A stretch of 64,000 bases of DNA from Pyropia yezoensis (Eukaryota; Rhodophyta; Bangiophyceae; Bangiales; Bangiaceae), in NCBI GenBank assembly GCA_009829735.1, contig CM020619.1, positions 13,569,777 to 13,633,776 of the forward strand, in the 5' to 3' direction. This document shows, in pieces, positions 33,820-42,778 of this stretch. Made by a program: the position numbers and the translations under genes. The notes under the pieces were generated by a model. It made no database searches, had not been told where the DNA came from, and saw nothing but the letters and a program-made list of their open reading frames with translations. Numbering within the stretch: position 1 is the first letter of the stretch; every line of letters begins with the position of its first letter.

Positions 33820-35310
33820 TTACCCGTTCCTTCCTGACCCCGTTGTGGTTTCTTGTGTGTGTGGACCCTGGTCCAGAAGGGCCATAACGCTACACGCAGG
33901 ACATGTCCTGCAACTGTGGCGGGGGGCGAGAGAAAGAAGGGTAGTCGGGTTCGTCCTCAGAAAGGGGCACGGTGGTGATAAGCGCGCGATTGAGGCGCTT
34001 CTCGGCTGTGGCGGCTTTGCGCCGCTCGACTCGGTGCCACGCGTCCGCTTCATCGGCACAACCGCAGGTGTCGGGGGTGCAGAGGGCTGTGGCACGGCTA
34101 CAGCAGGTCCATCAGTTGCAGAGGGTGCGAAGGCCTCTGTGGCGACGGGTTCAACAGCTTCTGTGGCCGCAGATGCGGCCGGATCAGGTCCATCAGGTAC
34201 AGCAGCTTCATCAGCAGGGGCTCCCGACCGTGGGCGTGACTCCCAAACGGGCGGGGCCTGGGGAGGTGGCGGGGGTGGCTGCTCCCACTCGTCGTATTCG
34301 ATCTCATACACTGCCGGTCCTGCAGGGGTAGCTGCAGCAACAGCAGGAGGAGCGCTTTTGTCCATAGTAATGCCAGCGGCGGCCAGTGCAGCGCGGGCCT
34401 TGGCCTGGTGGAACATCTTCGCCTCCTCAGTAAACCGCATCTCAGGTAGGTTGAAAAGTAGAATAGAGGACCGCTCCTTGGAGGCGTTGGCAATAGCCTC
34501 AAGAGCGGCCGTGCTGGCCTTCATCTCCCTAGACATGATCAGCTCCTCAGCTTTTTGCCGCTTGGCCGCCTTGGTGCCCATGGGGCGGCGCTCAAATGGG
34601 CGGCCGGCGCGCGGGGACTTGCCAGCCCCAGATGCCCGTCCAGCACCCACCGCACCACCCGCAGCTCCAGTTCCCGCAGCACCACCAGCACCTTCAGTGA
34701 CACCGCCGGCACTTGCGCTTGCAGCACCTGCACCGCGTCCAGATCCACTGCCGCTGTCCCAAACATCTGCAGAGTCGTCGTCGTCGTCGCTGTCACTGTC
34801 GCTGCTCTCAACACCGGAGAGGCCACAAGCAAAAGCCCCAGCCGCCCCACTCCACTTGTCGTACCCCCGCATCACCCTCCAGCATGGCACCCACTTCTCC
34901 AGGTGGTAGTGTTTGCGCCTGTACGCCGCAGTGGCTGTCCTGTCAATACGACGCTGGTTGGCCTGGATCGCTGCATAGACGGGCTGGCCCTTGCTGTGGG
35001 CAAGGGCCCCCAAAATCATCGCCGCCTCGTCCGGGTTGCCAGTCAGGTCCATCCGCTGCACGGCCAGCCAGGAGGATGCAAATGCGCTTACCCCCTTCTT
35101 GGCCTTGTCCAGCACCTTCTTCACCGCGCTCACAGTCCGCGCCACATAGTCCGCATTTCCCAGAACCGCTTCGTCGTACGCCTCTGACAGTGCCGCCCAA
35201 AACTCAGCGCTCCTCTGGTCGGTCCCCTTGATGGGGTCGTTGCTCACAGCCAAAAACCCCTTGCAGAGCACCTCCAGCTCCTCACTCGTCCAACCCCGTT
35301 GCGTGCCCAT
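33820..35310 (-). CDS. Myb/SANT-like partner protein of the Harbinger element
   Basis: 496 residues from ATG 35310 to the stop at 33820. The N-terminal ~110 residues match the Myb/SANT-like (NAM-associated) proteins that accompany Harbinger transposases: GWTSEELEVLCKGFLAVSND, then GTDQRSAEFWAALSEAYDEA, VSAVKKVLDKAKKGVSAFAS and VQRMDLTGNPDEAAM. An acidic Ser/Asp tract (SSDSDSDDDDDSADVWDSG), a Gly/Ala linker, a basic segment FERRPMGTKAAKRQKAEELI and a C-terminal helical region follow. In known PIF/Harbinger systems this second protein binds DNA and helps bring the transposase to the element ends and the nucleus. The frame is open further upstream, but the ordered sequence starts at this ATG, 10 bp after the stop of the next ORF. 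Confidence 0.8.
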   Translation of the reverse strand: MGTQRGWTSEELEVLCKGFLAVSNDPIKGTDQRSAEFWAALSEAYDEAVLGNADYVARTVSAVKKVLDKAKKGVSAFASSWLAVQRMDLTGNPDEAAMILGALAHSKGQPVYAAIQANQRRIDRTATAAYRRKHYHLEKWVPCWRVMRGYDKWSGAAGAFACGLSGVESSDSDSDDDDDSADVWDSGSGSGRGAGAASASAGGVTEGAGGAAGTGAAGGAVGAGRASGAGKSPRAGRPFERRPMGTKAAKRQKAEELIMSREMKASTAALEAIANASKERSSILLFNLPEMRFTEEAKMFHQAKARAALAAAGITMDKSAPPAVAAATPAGPAVYEIEYDEWEQPPPPPPQAPPVWESRPRSGAPADEAAVPDGPDPAASAATEAVEPVATEAFAPSATDGPAVAVPQPSAPPTPAVVPMKRTRGTESSGAKPPQPRSASIARLSPPCPFLRTNPTTLLSLAPRHSCRTCPACSVMALLDQGPHTQETTTGSGRNG

Positions 35311-35320
35311 CTTGCGGGGG

Positions 35321-36073
35321 CTAGTAGCGCGGCGGGGGCCGCCGGTGTCGCCCGTCAGGGCGGCGATGGCTGTCGTCAGCGTCGCCTCTGCGGTACTTGG
35401 GCGGCGGGGGCGGGCCACGCGGAGGGAGCGGCGGCGTGGGCGGCGGCGGCGGCGAGGCCGCCCCCTGATGCGGGTGGTAGCGCGGGTGGTAGCCGCGTCC
35501 GTCGTCGTGGCGGCCACCAAACCGCTGCGGCGGCGGCGGACGGGAAGGGCGACGGCCGGCGGGCGGGCCCAAGCTTCTTGGCCCCCCTGCAGCTCGGTAG
35601 GTCGGCGACCAGCCGCCGCGGGTGCGCTGCCGCTGCGGCGGCGGCAGGTACTCGTTGTTGGGAGGGGGGGGCGGGGGCGGCCAACCGTTCTCGTCGTCAG
35701 CGTCCTCGTAGTAGCATTGCGGGGGGGGCGGGGGGGGGCGATCGAAGCCTCCCCGACCGCGGTCCAGCTCCCAGAGAGGGCGGCGCGCCGGCGCCCACGA
35801 AAATGCAGGGTAGGGCGGAGGGCTGCGACGATGAGGCGGTGGTGAGCGGCGGGGATCGGCGGGTCCCGCCCCTGAAGAAGGCCACACCGGGCGCGCCGGC
35901 GTCTGGCAGGGGCACACATAGACCATGTGGCACTGGCAGGAGGAACCGGGGGGGGGCGGGGGCGGGGGGCCACCCCAACGGCCCCACTCATTTGCGTAGG
36001 GGCCGCGGGGGTCTCGCAGTGGCCGCTTGCCGCTCGCGGCGTACCGGCCGCCGTCGTCCTAACGGTGGCTCAT
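35321..36073 (-). pseudogene. Proline-rich ORF upstream of the Myb gene, early stop
   Basis: From ATG 36073 the frame reads four codons (MSHR), meets a TAG at 36061-36059, then continues without a stop for ~245 codons to the TAG at 35321. The product looks protein-like: a basic-aromatic start (GRYAASGKRPLRDPRGPYAN), a Cys/His cluster CQCHMVYVCPC, Pro-runs with YYEDADDENGW, and an Arg-rich end. Its stop lies 10 bp before the Myb ATG, suggesting one transcript or one gene split by a frameshift or intron. It may be the N-terminal part of the partner protein. No family recognised. Confidence 0.4.
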
Positions 36074-36289
36074 GGCGGGTGGGAAAGGTAGGTGGTGGTG
36101 GTGTGCGTGAGTGACGGCGCGCGGGAGAGGGCAGCGAGCCCCGCACCCGACGAAGCCAGGCAGGGGCCTTACGCGGGAAAGAAATGAGCGCGCGGGCAGG
36201 TTGGCGCGGGCGGGAAGGGGACGGTGACCACGGCGAAGGGAAACGGGTCGGGCTTGCCGCGCAGGACGGCGTGCCACCCCCCCACTCAA

Positions 36290-36960
36290 ATCGGGGGGCG
36301 GCACCCCCCCCCCTCTGACCGTGTTGCACGGGGGGGGCGCGCCTGGTGCAAACGCCACCACCCCCCCCCCCGCCCTCAGAACGCGATCCAGGGGGGTGCC
36401 CCCCCTCTCAGGTCCGGGTGGGTGGGGGGGCACCCCCCACACCTCCTGCACTATTCAGGGGGCGGGGGCACAGTGCGACCCACGTTGCAACCCCCGCACC
36501 CCCCCTCCCCGAAGCGCTCTCTCGCGCCACCCCCCCCGCCCCCCCGCCAATCGGCCGCCCCATCGTCCCGCGGGGTGTCCCCCCCGCTCACAATCAAGCG
36601 TTGGGCCGGGGGGAGTCGCCCCCCACGTCACCTGCCCTGTTCAGGGGGGGGGGGCACAGCGCGACACACAATCTAACCTACGCACCCCCCCCCCCTGGAG
36701 TGCCCTCCCGCGCACCCCCCCCGCCCCCCCGGCAATCCGGTGCCCTCCCGCCAGTCCGGAGCCCCCTCGTCCCGCCTAGTGTCCTCCCCCCCTCGAACCA
36801 AGCGCTGGGCGGGGGAGGGCGCTCCGCACGCCTTCTGCACACTTCAGGGGGGGGGGGGCACAGCGCAGTCCACCATCCAGCACACCCCCCCCCCCCCAGG
36901 AGCTCCCTCCCCAGCCCCCCCTCCGTTTACCCGCCAATGCGGCGCCCCCTGGTCCTGCCA
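36290..36960. repeat. ~190-bp tandem repeat rich in C and G runs
   Basis: Three-plus degenerate units. The marker TTCAGGGGG...GGGGCACAG recurs at about 36453, 36640 and 36842, i.e. 186 and 203 bp apart, with parallel segments such as AATC(A)AGCG(C)TGGGC between. Long C and G runs make all frames open; I do not call a gene. Confidence 0.7.
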
Positions 36961-38152
36961 ATCAGGCGGGCGGATCGCCCAAACCCCCCCCACCACCACG
37001 CACGAAAGGGGGCGGCCGCCAAACGAGTCTTCTGCGCGCCCGCGCTCAGTAACGACTCCCTCGAACCCGGCCACCCTCCCGCTGGCCGCGGACGGCGGTT
37101 TTTGTGGCGCGGGGGGCGCGACACACCCCGCTCAGGCGCTGTAGGCCTACATGGGGCCGATGTCGCGGGAGCCAGCCCCCCCTCCCCTTCGCCCCCCCCC
37201 CCCCCCCCCCCAGGTCGACGACCCAGGGGCGCCAGACGCTCCCGGGAAGTCGTCAAGGCGCCAACGGGAGGCGCCCAAGCGAGGGCGTACGCCGCCACTC
37301 CCGTGTCGCGCCACACAGTTGGCCAGTGGGCGAGCTTCATGCACCCCTGTGGTTGCGCGGAGCACACACGATAGGAGTGCGGGGGCGTTGACAGCGCGGC
37401 GCTGTAGTCGCCACTGGCCGGCAGCCGCTCAGGAGACGAGCCTGTGCGCCACACACGCACGCTTCAACGCCTGCTGGAAACGATCACGAAAAATCTCCCA
37501 GGGACTGGGGGGGCGTGGAGGACCATGCTCGGCCACGCGCCACCAATGGCAGGCCTCGGCGGGCTGCCATCGCTGAGGTTGGGATGCACACGCACGCCAA
37601 CATGGGGACGTGGCCCGCCACGGCTGCGTCGTGGCACGCCCAGGGCCCCGTTTCAAGAAAATTGACCAGCGACGACCGCTTCTCGATCGCCCATGATCGC
37701 CCATGACCGGCAAGGATCGCGAGTGATCGCCGACGTGTCACGCCATACAGCCATGCACCGAGCGACGATTGCGCTTCGAAAGCCGGTCGATCGACAGCAT
37801 GCGCTAGATACACGCAACACGCCAGGAAGCCAAGTTTTACATTTTTAAGAAAATGGAAAACAGTGGAACGTCGCTATGTGTGTCGGTGCCCAATCGTATA
37901 CCGCACGCTGACGCCGTTCAACATAAGTCCATCCGAATCGGTTGGGACACCAGGTTTGTAAATGGGCACTCCACTCACAGGCCGCCACGTGCCATACGTG
38001 GCATCCCAGAATAAATATTTGGGGCGTTGGGATGGACGTAGTTAGCTGTGCTCTAAGAGCACATCTTTTGGTTCACCAATCGCCACATATTTGGCGCCGG
38101 GCAGGTCTATCGGACAAGCAAACTGCCAAGTCTCACCCCCATTCGCCATCTG
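36961..38152. other. No gene seen; composition shifts from GC-rich to balanced
   Basis: 36961-37640 is GC-rich without a credible reading frame. 37650-38152 is more AT-rich (for example an A/T-rich stretch near 37830-37870) and transposon-like in composition, but no protein or matching termini are visible. Confidence 0.45.
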
Positions 38153-38201
38153 CATCGCCATTATTGCGCGATATGGCGATGGAAATGGCGGCCGCCATTT
38201 C
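38153..38201. repeat. Nested palindromes
   Basis: CATCGCCAT (38153-38161) pairs with ATGGCGATG (38173-38181). A perfect 20-bp palindrome GAAATGGCGGCCGCCATTTC follows immediately at 38182-38201. Confidence 0.8.
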
Positions 38202-38211
38202 TATCTGCATA

Positions 38212-38293
38212 TCGTCTGGCCAATGAGCGAAGGCCATTCGGGCACTGTTCACCACAGGTGTAAAGCACTCCACACTTGACAGAGCCTCCGTGC
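38212..38293 (+). repeat. 82-bp dispersed repeat, copy 1
   Basis: Begins TCGTCTGGCCAATGAGCGAA and ends GAGCCTCCGTGC. It is the same orientation and length as 53129-53210, with about five differences. Confidence 0.8.
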
Positions 38294-39494
38294 TGGTCGT
38301 GCTGACCCACCCCCCGCGTGACCAGGGTTGTTATATTTCAAGAAACCATCGACCGTTAGTAAAATTGTGTGATAATGATAGACATTATTATGTGACAACT
38401 ATCGCCACGCTTCTTGACACGTGTTACAAAATTGAAGCACAGGCCGATTGGAGATGGCTGACCTTGTCCGTGGTGACGAGGATGAGTCGCCTGATGGTGA
38501 CTGCGACCGCCCTCCCGACATTCGTACCAACGTACAGGCCGTATTGGGTGTTGTCACGCGGGATGGCCGCCGTTTTCGAGTTTCTTTCCTCCCACAGAGC
38601 GGAGCAAGGCCCGGAAATGCCCGTCCTGACAGCGATTGAACTCGGAAACGATCGAATCAGACCAGCGCTCGACCAATTGCGTGAGCCCATGCCTTCTTCC
38701 GACAGTCAGTCGCGGCAGTCGATCGACTCGCCGCGCTCCACGACGTGGCCGCCGGGGCGCAGGTCACCCAACCACCCGTGGCGTTCAACTCCCACCAGTG
38801 CTGCCCCGTCCTCCACCGAGCTGTCGCCCCCACCCTCCTCCCCCCCGCACCCCGCCCTCCCCTCCCCTCCCCCCCGCGTCGTCATTGTGCTGTTACACTT
38901 GTCACACGGTAGCGGATGTGTCTCGCCCAGTGTCTGCATGCCTGGTGATTGCTTTGCCCCACGTCTGTCGAGCCTGTGTCGGTACAGGGACTGGCCGCAA
39001 GCTGCGGCTTCTCTTCCTCGTGCTACACCAACGGGGCGATGTCCACAAAGTGCTGACTGACGAGCCGCCGATGATCTCGGCACACACCCTTCCCTCCCCC
39101 CCCCCCCCCCCCTCCGCTTCCCCCCCCCCACCGCCCCCCACGGCAACTATGGCGGCGAGCTGCGCGTGGCCTGCATTGAGCGCCACAAGCTCAGCCGATG
39201 GAGGATCATCGAAGTGGCGGACCGGTGGGCGGGGCAGCGCGAGAACTGATTGCCGGTGTGGCAGGGTGCGGTCATCTATACGTGTGGGGGGGTAGCGTGG
39301 CCATGGGCAGGCGTGTGTGGTGGGGGGGGGTTGAGGGGCTTATGCTTGGTGGGGAGAATGAGTTCGGGGGGTGTTGCGCTGCTTTGACTGGGTGAGATGA
39401 TGAGGGTATGTACTGAGAGCACTTTTTCAAATGTGAGTGACACCGTGTCGACATGGACCGTCACATGCATCCAGACACGCTGTATGTAGTCCTT
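38294..39494. other. Region with a possible decayed coding fragment
   Basis: Mostly non-coding. Two coding-like pieces on the plus strand: about 38895-39085 (segment GRKLRLLFLVLHQRGDVHKV) and 39139-39249 (GGELRVACIERHKLSRWR, ending WAGQREN and a stop). They lie in different frames, separated by a C-run, so they could be two exons or a decayed gene. Not recognised. From about 39250 to 39494 it is the 3' flank of the pogo-like transposase. Confidence 0.3.
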
Positions 39495-40853
39495 CTAGTC
39501 CTCTTCTCCTTCACTCTCCCCCCCCTCCAGCACCATGTCAATCGTATCGCAGAGAATCTCTGCGTCTGCCTCTGCGCTCAGCCAGGCAGAGACACCAGCC
39601 TCGACATCCCCTGTCGAAGAATCTGGGAAGAGCCCATCCGTGAGCGTCGCCTGTCGCAGCATATGGGTGATTTCCTCTGACTGGTTGGACACCTGCGGGG
39701 TGTCTGTCCGATGATAATCGGCATACATGCTGGTGATGGCGGCCTCCATGGGCGCCGGCAGGCACTTGGCCTTGATCCAGCATCGCGCAATGGACTCCGC
39801 CGCAGTGCCCGCCCACTCTTCAGAGATGATGCGTGCCACGTCCAGCAGCGACTCTCTCCCAGAATTGTTCAGAGCTGCTGTCACTCGCGTTGTCTCTTGC
39901 TGCTCATTCAGGTTATCCAGATAGGCCACCATGGAGGACAAACACCGCCGCTTGTACCGCATCTTCAACGCCTGCATGATGCCTGCGTCTAAAGGTTGAA
40001 AAAAAGCCTTCGTGTTGGGAGGCAGCGCAATAAACAGCAGTTGATCGTCTACAATGTCCGTGTGCGAGGCGAGATTGTCGACGATGAGCGCTATTTTTTC
40101 CGTTGTGCAGGACCGCACGTACGGCAGGAAGACGTCCTCCGTCCACAGCTGAAATACCGCACCGTCTATCCAGCTGTGGCACTGGTTGAAGTAGGGTAGG
40201 GGCGACTCGCACCTGGCTGGGCGGAAGCACAAGGGCCGAGCAGACTTGCCGATGACCGCAATTGGTACCTTCCGAGAACCTGTCGCGTTGCAGGCCAGCA
40301 TCAGCGTGACGCGCTCCTTTGCCTTCATGCCCTTGGTGCCCCGCGCCGCCCGGCGTTGCTCGGCGGGGAGGTAGGACCGGTTGGGCAACCAGCGATAAAA
40401 AAGTCCAGTCTCGTCCATGTTGAATATGTTTTCCGCATCAAAGTCCTCCATCTGTTCCCGTATCGCGGCCATTCGCTGTTCCGACTCGGGCACGTCGACA
40501 GAACCTCCTGACCCGTGTAGAACCACACTTCCCACATTATGGCGCCTTGCCCGCCCCTGCACGAACCACCGTGAAGCCCCAAAGTTGGTCACCCCGAGCT
40601 CGTCGGCCAGCATCCTGGCCTTATCCTGCAAGAGGGCGATGGTGAAAGGGACTCGCTTTGGCCCCCGTCTGGAAAGCAAGAGGAACCAATCGTGCAGCCG
40701 TTTGTCGATGGCGGCGTACGCGGAGGCGCGCCCGTTTGCCCGGTCCATGCGCGTGCCCTGCGCCGCCAGCATCTTGTACTGCACCCGCCGCTGCCATATC
40801 CTGCGCAAAACGTCCACAGACGCACGCGGGGCGACCGTAGCCTTGATGTTGCC
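39495..40853 (-). pseudogene. Pogo/Tc1-like DDE transposase, C-terminal part, split by Ty3 element 1
   Basis: About 452 residues of a CENP-B/Jerky-type (DDE_1) transposase ending at the stop 39495. It contains a CENP-B-type HTH (AIDKRLHDWFLLLSRRG, LQDKARMLADELGV, ASRWFVQGRARRHN). The catalytic triad lies in FNMDETGLFYRWLP, ALIVDNLASHTD and QPLDAGIMQALK, the DDD form of pogo elements. The reading frame breaks at 40853, where the LTR of Ty3 element 1 begins. The missing N-terminal start (ITLGVKLKVIEAREGGRGFG) is found in the same orientation beyond the other LTR at 52304-52365. TTGCC is present at both edges. Before insertion the gene may have been intact. Confidence 0.85.
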
Positions 40854-41170
40854 TGTAGCATATCCGCCCACCGTACCGACTTCCGGTATTTACGGGCAAG
40901 TAGCCCCCTTGACTGGTGGTCCCAGCCTTGTTGGTCTGGGTCCGCTTGTGGCTCGCCCTTTGGGGGACTACTTTTTTTTGCATTGTTTATCTGTCCTTGC
41001 TTTGGAGGGATCTTTTATATTGTTTGCTATGCTCGTAGCGATCGGCCGTCCGGCCTTCGCTCGGTCGCTCGACCGGCATAATTGTTTCGCCCGGTATAGG
41101 CGACGTGGGGGCTCGCCGCTGCCGTTTGGCCGGCTTGCTCCCCATCGAACGTCCTGGAGCTAAAGGTCTG
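40854..41170 (+). repeat. 5' LTR of Ty3 element 1, left contig copy, cut by gap
   Basis: The first 317 bp of the 407-bp LTR, running into the N gap. It is identical to 42154-42470 and probably represents the same DNA. Confidence 0.8.
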
Positions 41171-41180
41171 NNNNNNNNNN
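41171..41180. other. Assembly gap (10 N)
   Basis: Ten undetermined bases, a typical placeholder for a gap of unknown size. Confidence 0.99.
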
Positions 41181-42470
41181 TCACTCGCGTTGTCTCTTGC
41201 TGCTCATTCAGGTTATCCAGATAGGCCACCATGGAGGACAAACACCGCCGCTTGTACCGCATCTTCAACGCCTGCATGATGCCTGCGTCTAAAGGTTGAA
41301 AAAAAGCCTTCGTGTTGGGAGGCAGCGCAATAAACAGCAGTTGATCGTCTACAATGTCCGTGTGCGAGGCGAGATTGTCGACGATGAGCGCTATTTTTTC
41401 CGTTGTGCAGGACCGCACGTACGGCAGGAAGACGTCCTCCGTCCACAGCTGAAATACCGCACCGTCTATCCAGCTGTGGCACTGGTTGAAGTAGGGTAGG
41501 GGCGACTCGCACCTGGCTGGGCGGAAGCACAAGGGCCGAGCAGACTTGCCGATGACCGCAATTGGTACCTTCCGAGAACCTGTCGCGTTGCAGGCCAGCA
41601 TCAGCGTGACGCGCTCCTTTGCCTTCATGCCCTTGGTGCCCCGCGCCGCCCGGCGTTGCTCGGCGGGGAGGTAGGACCGGTTGGGCAACCAGCGATAAAA
41701 AAGTCCAGTCTCGTCCATGTTGAATATGTTTTCCGCATCAAAGTCCTCCATCTGTTCCCGTATCGCGGCCATTCGCTGTTCCGACTCGGGCACGTCGACA
41801 GAACCTCCTGACCCGTGTAGAACCACACTTCCCACATTATGGCGCCTTGCCCGCCCCTGCACGAACCACCGTGAAGCCCCAAAGTTGGTCACCCCGAGCT
41901 CGTCGGCCAGCATCCTGGCCTTATCCTGCAAGAGGGCGATGGTGAAAGGGACTCGCTTTGGCCCCCGTCTGGAAAGCAAGAGGAACCAATCGTGCAGCCG
42001 TTTGTCGATGGCGGCGTACGCGGAGGCGCGCCCGTTTGCCCGGTCCATGCGCGTGCCCTGCGCCGCCAGCATCTTGTACTGCACCCGCCGCTGCCATATC
42101 CTGCGCAAAACGTCCACAGACGCACGCGGGGCGACCGTAGCCTTGATGTTGCCTGTAGCATATCCGCCCACCGTACCGACTTCCGGTATTTACGGGCAAG
42201 TAGCCCCCTTGACTGGTGGTCCCAGCCTTGTTGGTCTGGGTCCGCTTGTGGCTCGCCCTTTGGGGGACTACTTTTTTTTGCATTGTTTATCTGTCCTTGC
42301 TTTGGAGGGATCTTTTATATTGTTTGCTATGCTCGTAGCGATCGGCCGTCCGGCCTTCGCTCGGTCGCTCGACCGGCATAATTGTTTCGCCCGGTATAGG
42401 CGACGTGGGGGCTCGCCGCTGCCGTTTGGCCGGCTTGCTCCCCATCGAACGTCCTGGAGCTAAAGGTCTG
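41181..42470. other. Exact 1290-bp duplicate of 39881-41170, probable assembly artefact
   Basis: Every stretch compared is identical to the 1290 bases directly left of the gap, at a constant offset of 1300. It includes a second partial copy of the pogo transposase (minus strand, to 42153) and LTR sequence from 42154. The pattern of the end of one contig equalling the start of the next is expected when overlapping contig ends are joined with Ns. The transposase copy here should not be counted as a separate gene. Confidence 0.85.
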
Positions 42471-42560
42471 TCTTCTTTGCCTTTACGGTAATAGCTCCCT
42501 CTTTGCCTTCCGGGCGCCGGTCGGTCCCATATCCTTTTATTGGGTAACACATATTCCACA
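42154..42560 (+). repeat. 5' LTR, Ty3 element 1
   Basis: Starts TGTAGCATATCC and ends CATATTCCACA. A TATA-like TTTTATATTG lies near 42312. The next bases, TTGGTGGAGCAGCAGGGGA (from 42561), are the likely tRNA primer-binding site, since they begin with TGG. Confidence 0.9.
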
Positions 42561-42778
42561 TTGGTGGAGCAGCAGGGGATACTGCTCGTGTGCGGCGCTG
42601 CCGTACACTCGTACGTGTTCCTTGGTGCCTTGTGGCAGTTGTGTTGACGATCGCTTGATTGGGTGTTGCCGGGCGACAGCACCGATCGGTGAAGGCTGGA
42701 CGACGCCGGGCGTCGTGCCACGAGGACCTATTGGTCGGCGACGCAGGGCGCGCCGACGCGAGAACGCCGGGTTGCGAT

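Noticed and set aside
36346..37374. 342-codon plus ORF over the satellite region
   Set aside because: It translates the ~190-bp C/G-rich repeats; units are not multiples of three, so the repeat does not keep frame.
30413..37690. GACGACCGCT-CTCGATCGC at 30413 and 37671 as Harbinger termini
   Set aside because: The two matches are in direct, not inverted, orientation and the similarity stops after 20 bp.
40987..42171. A second pogo transposase gene reading through the N gap
   Set aside because: Perfect duplicate of the left contig end; the frame crosses undetermined bases. Considered an assembly artefact.
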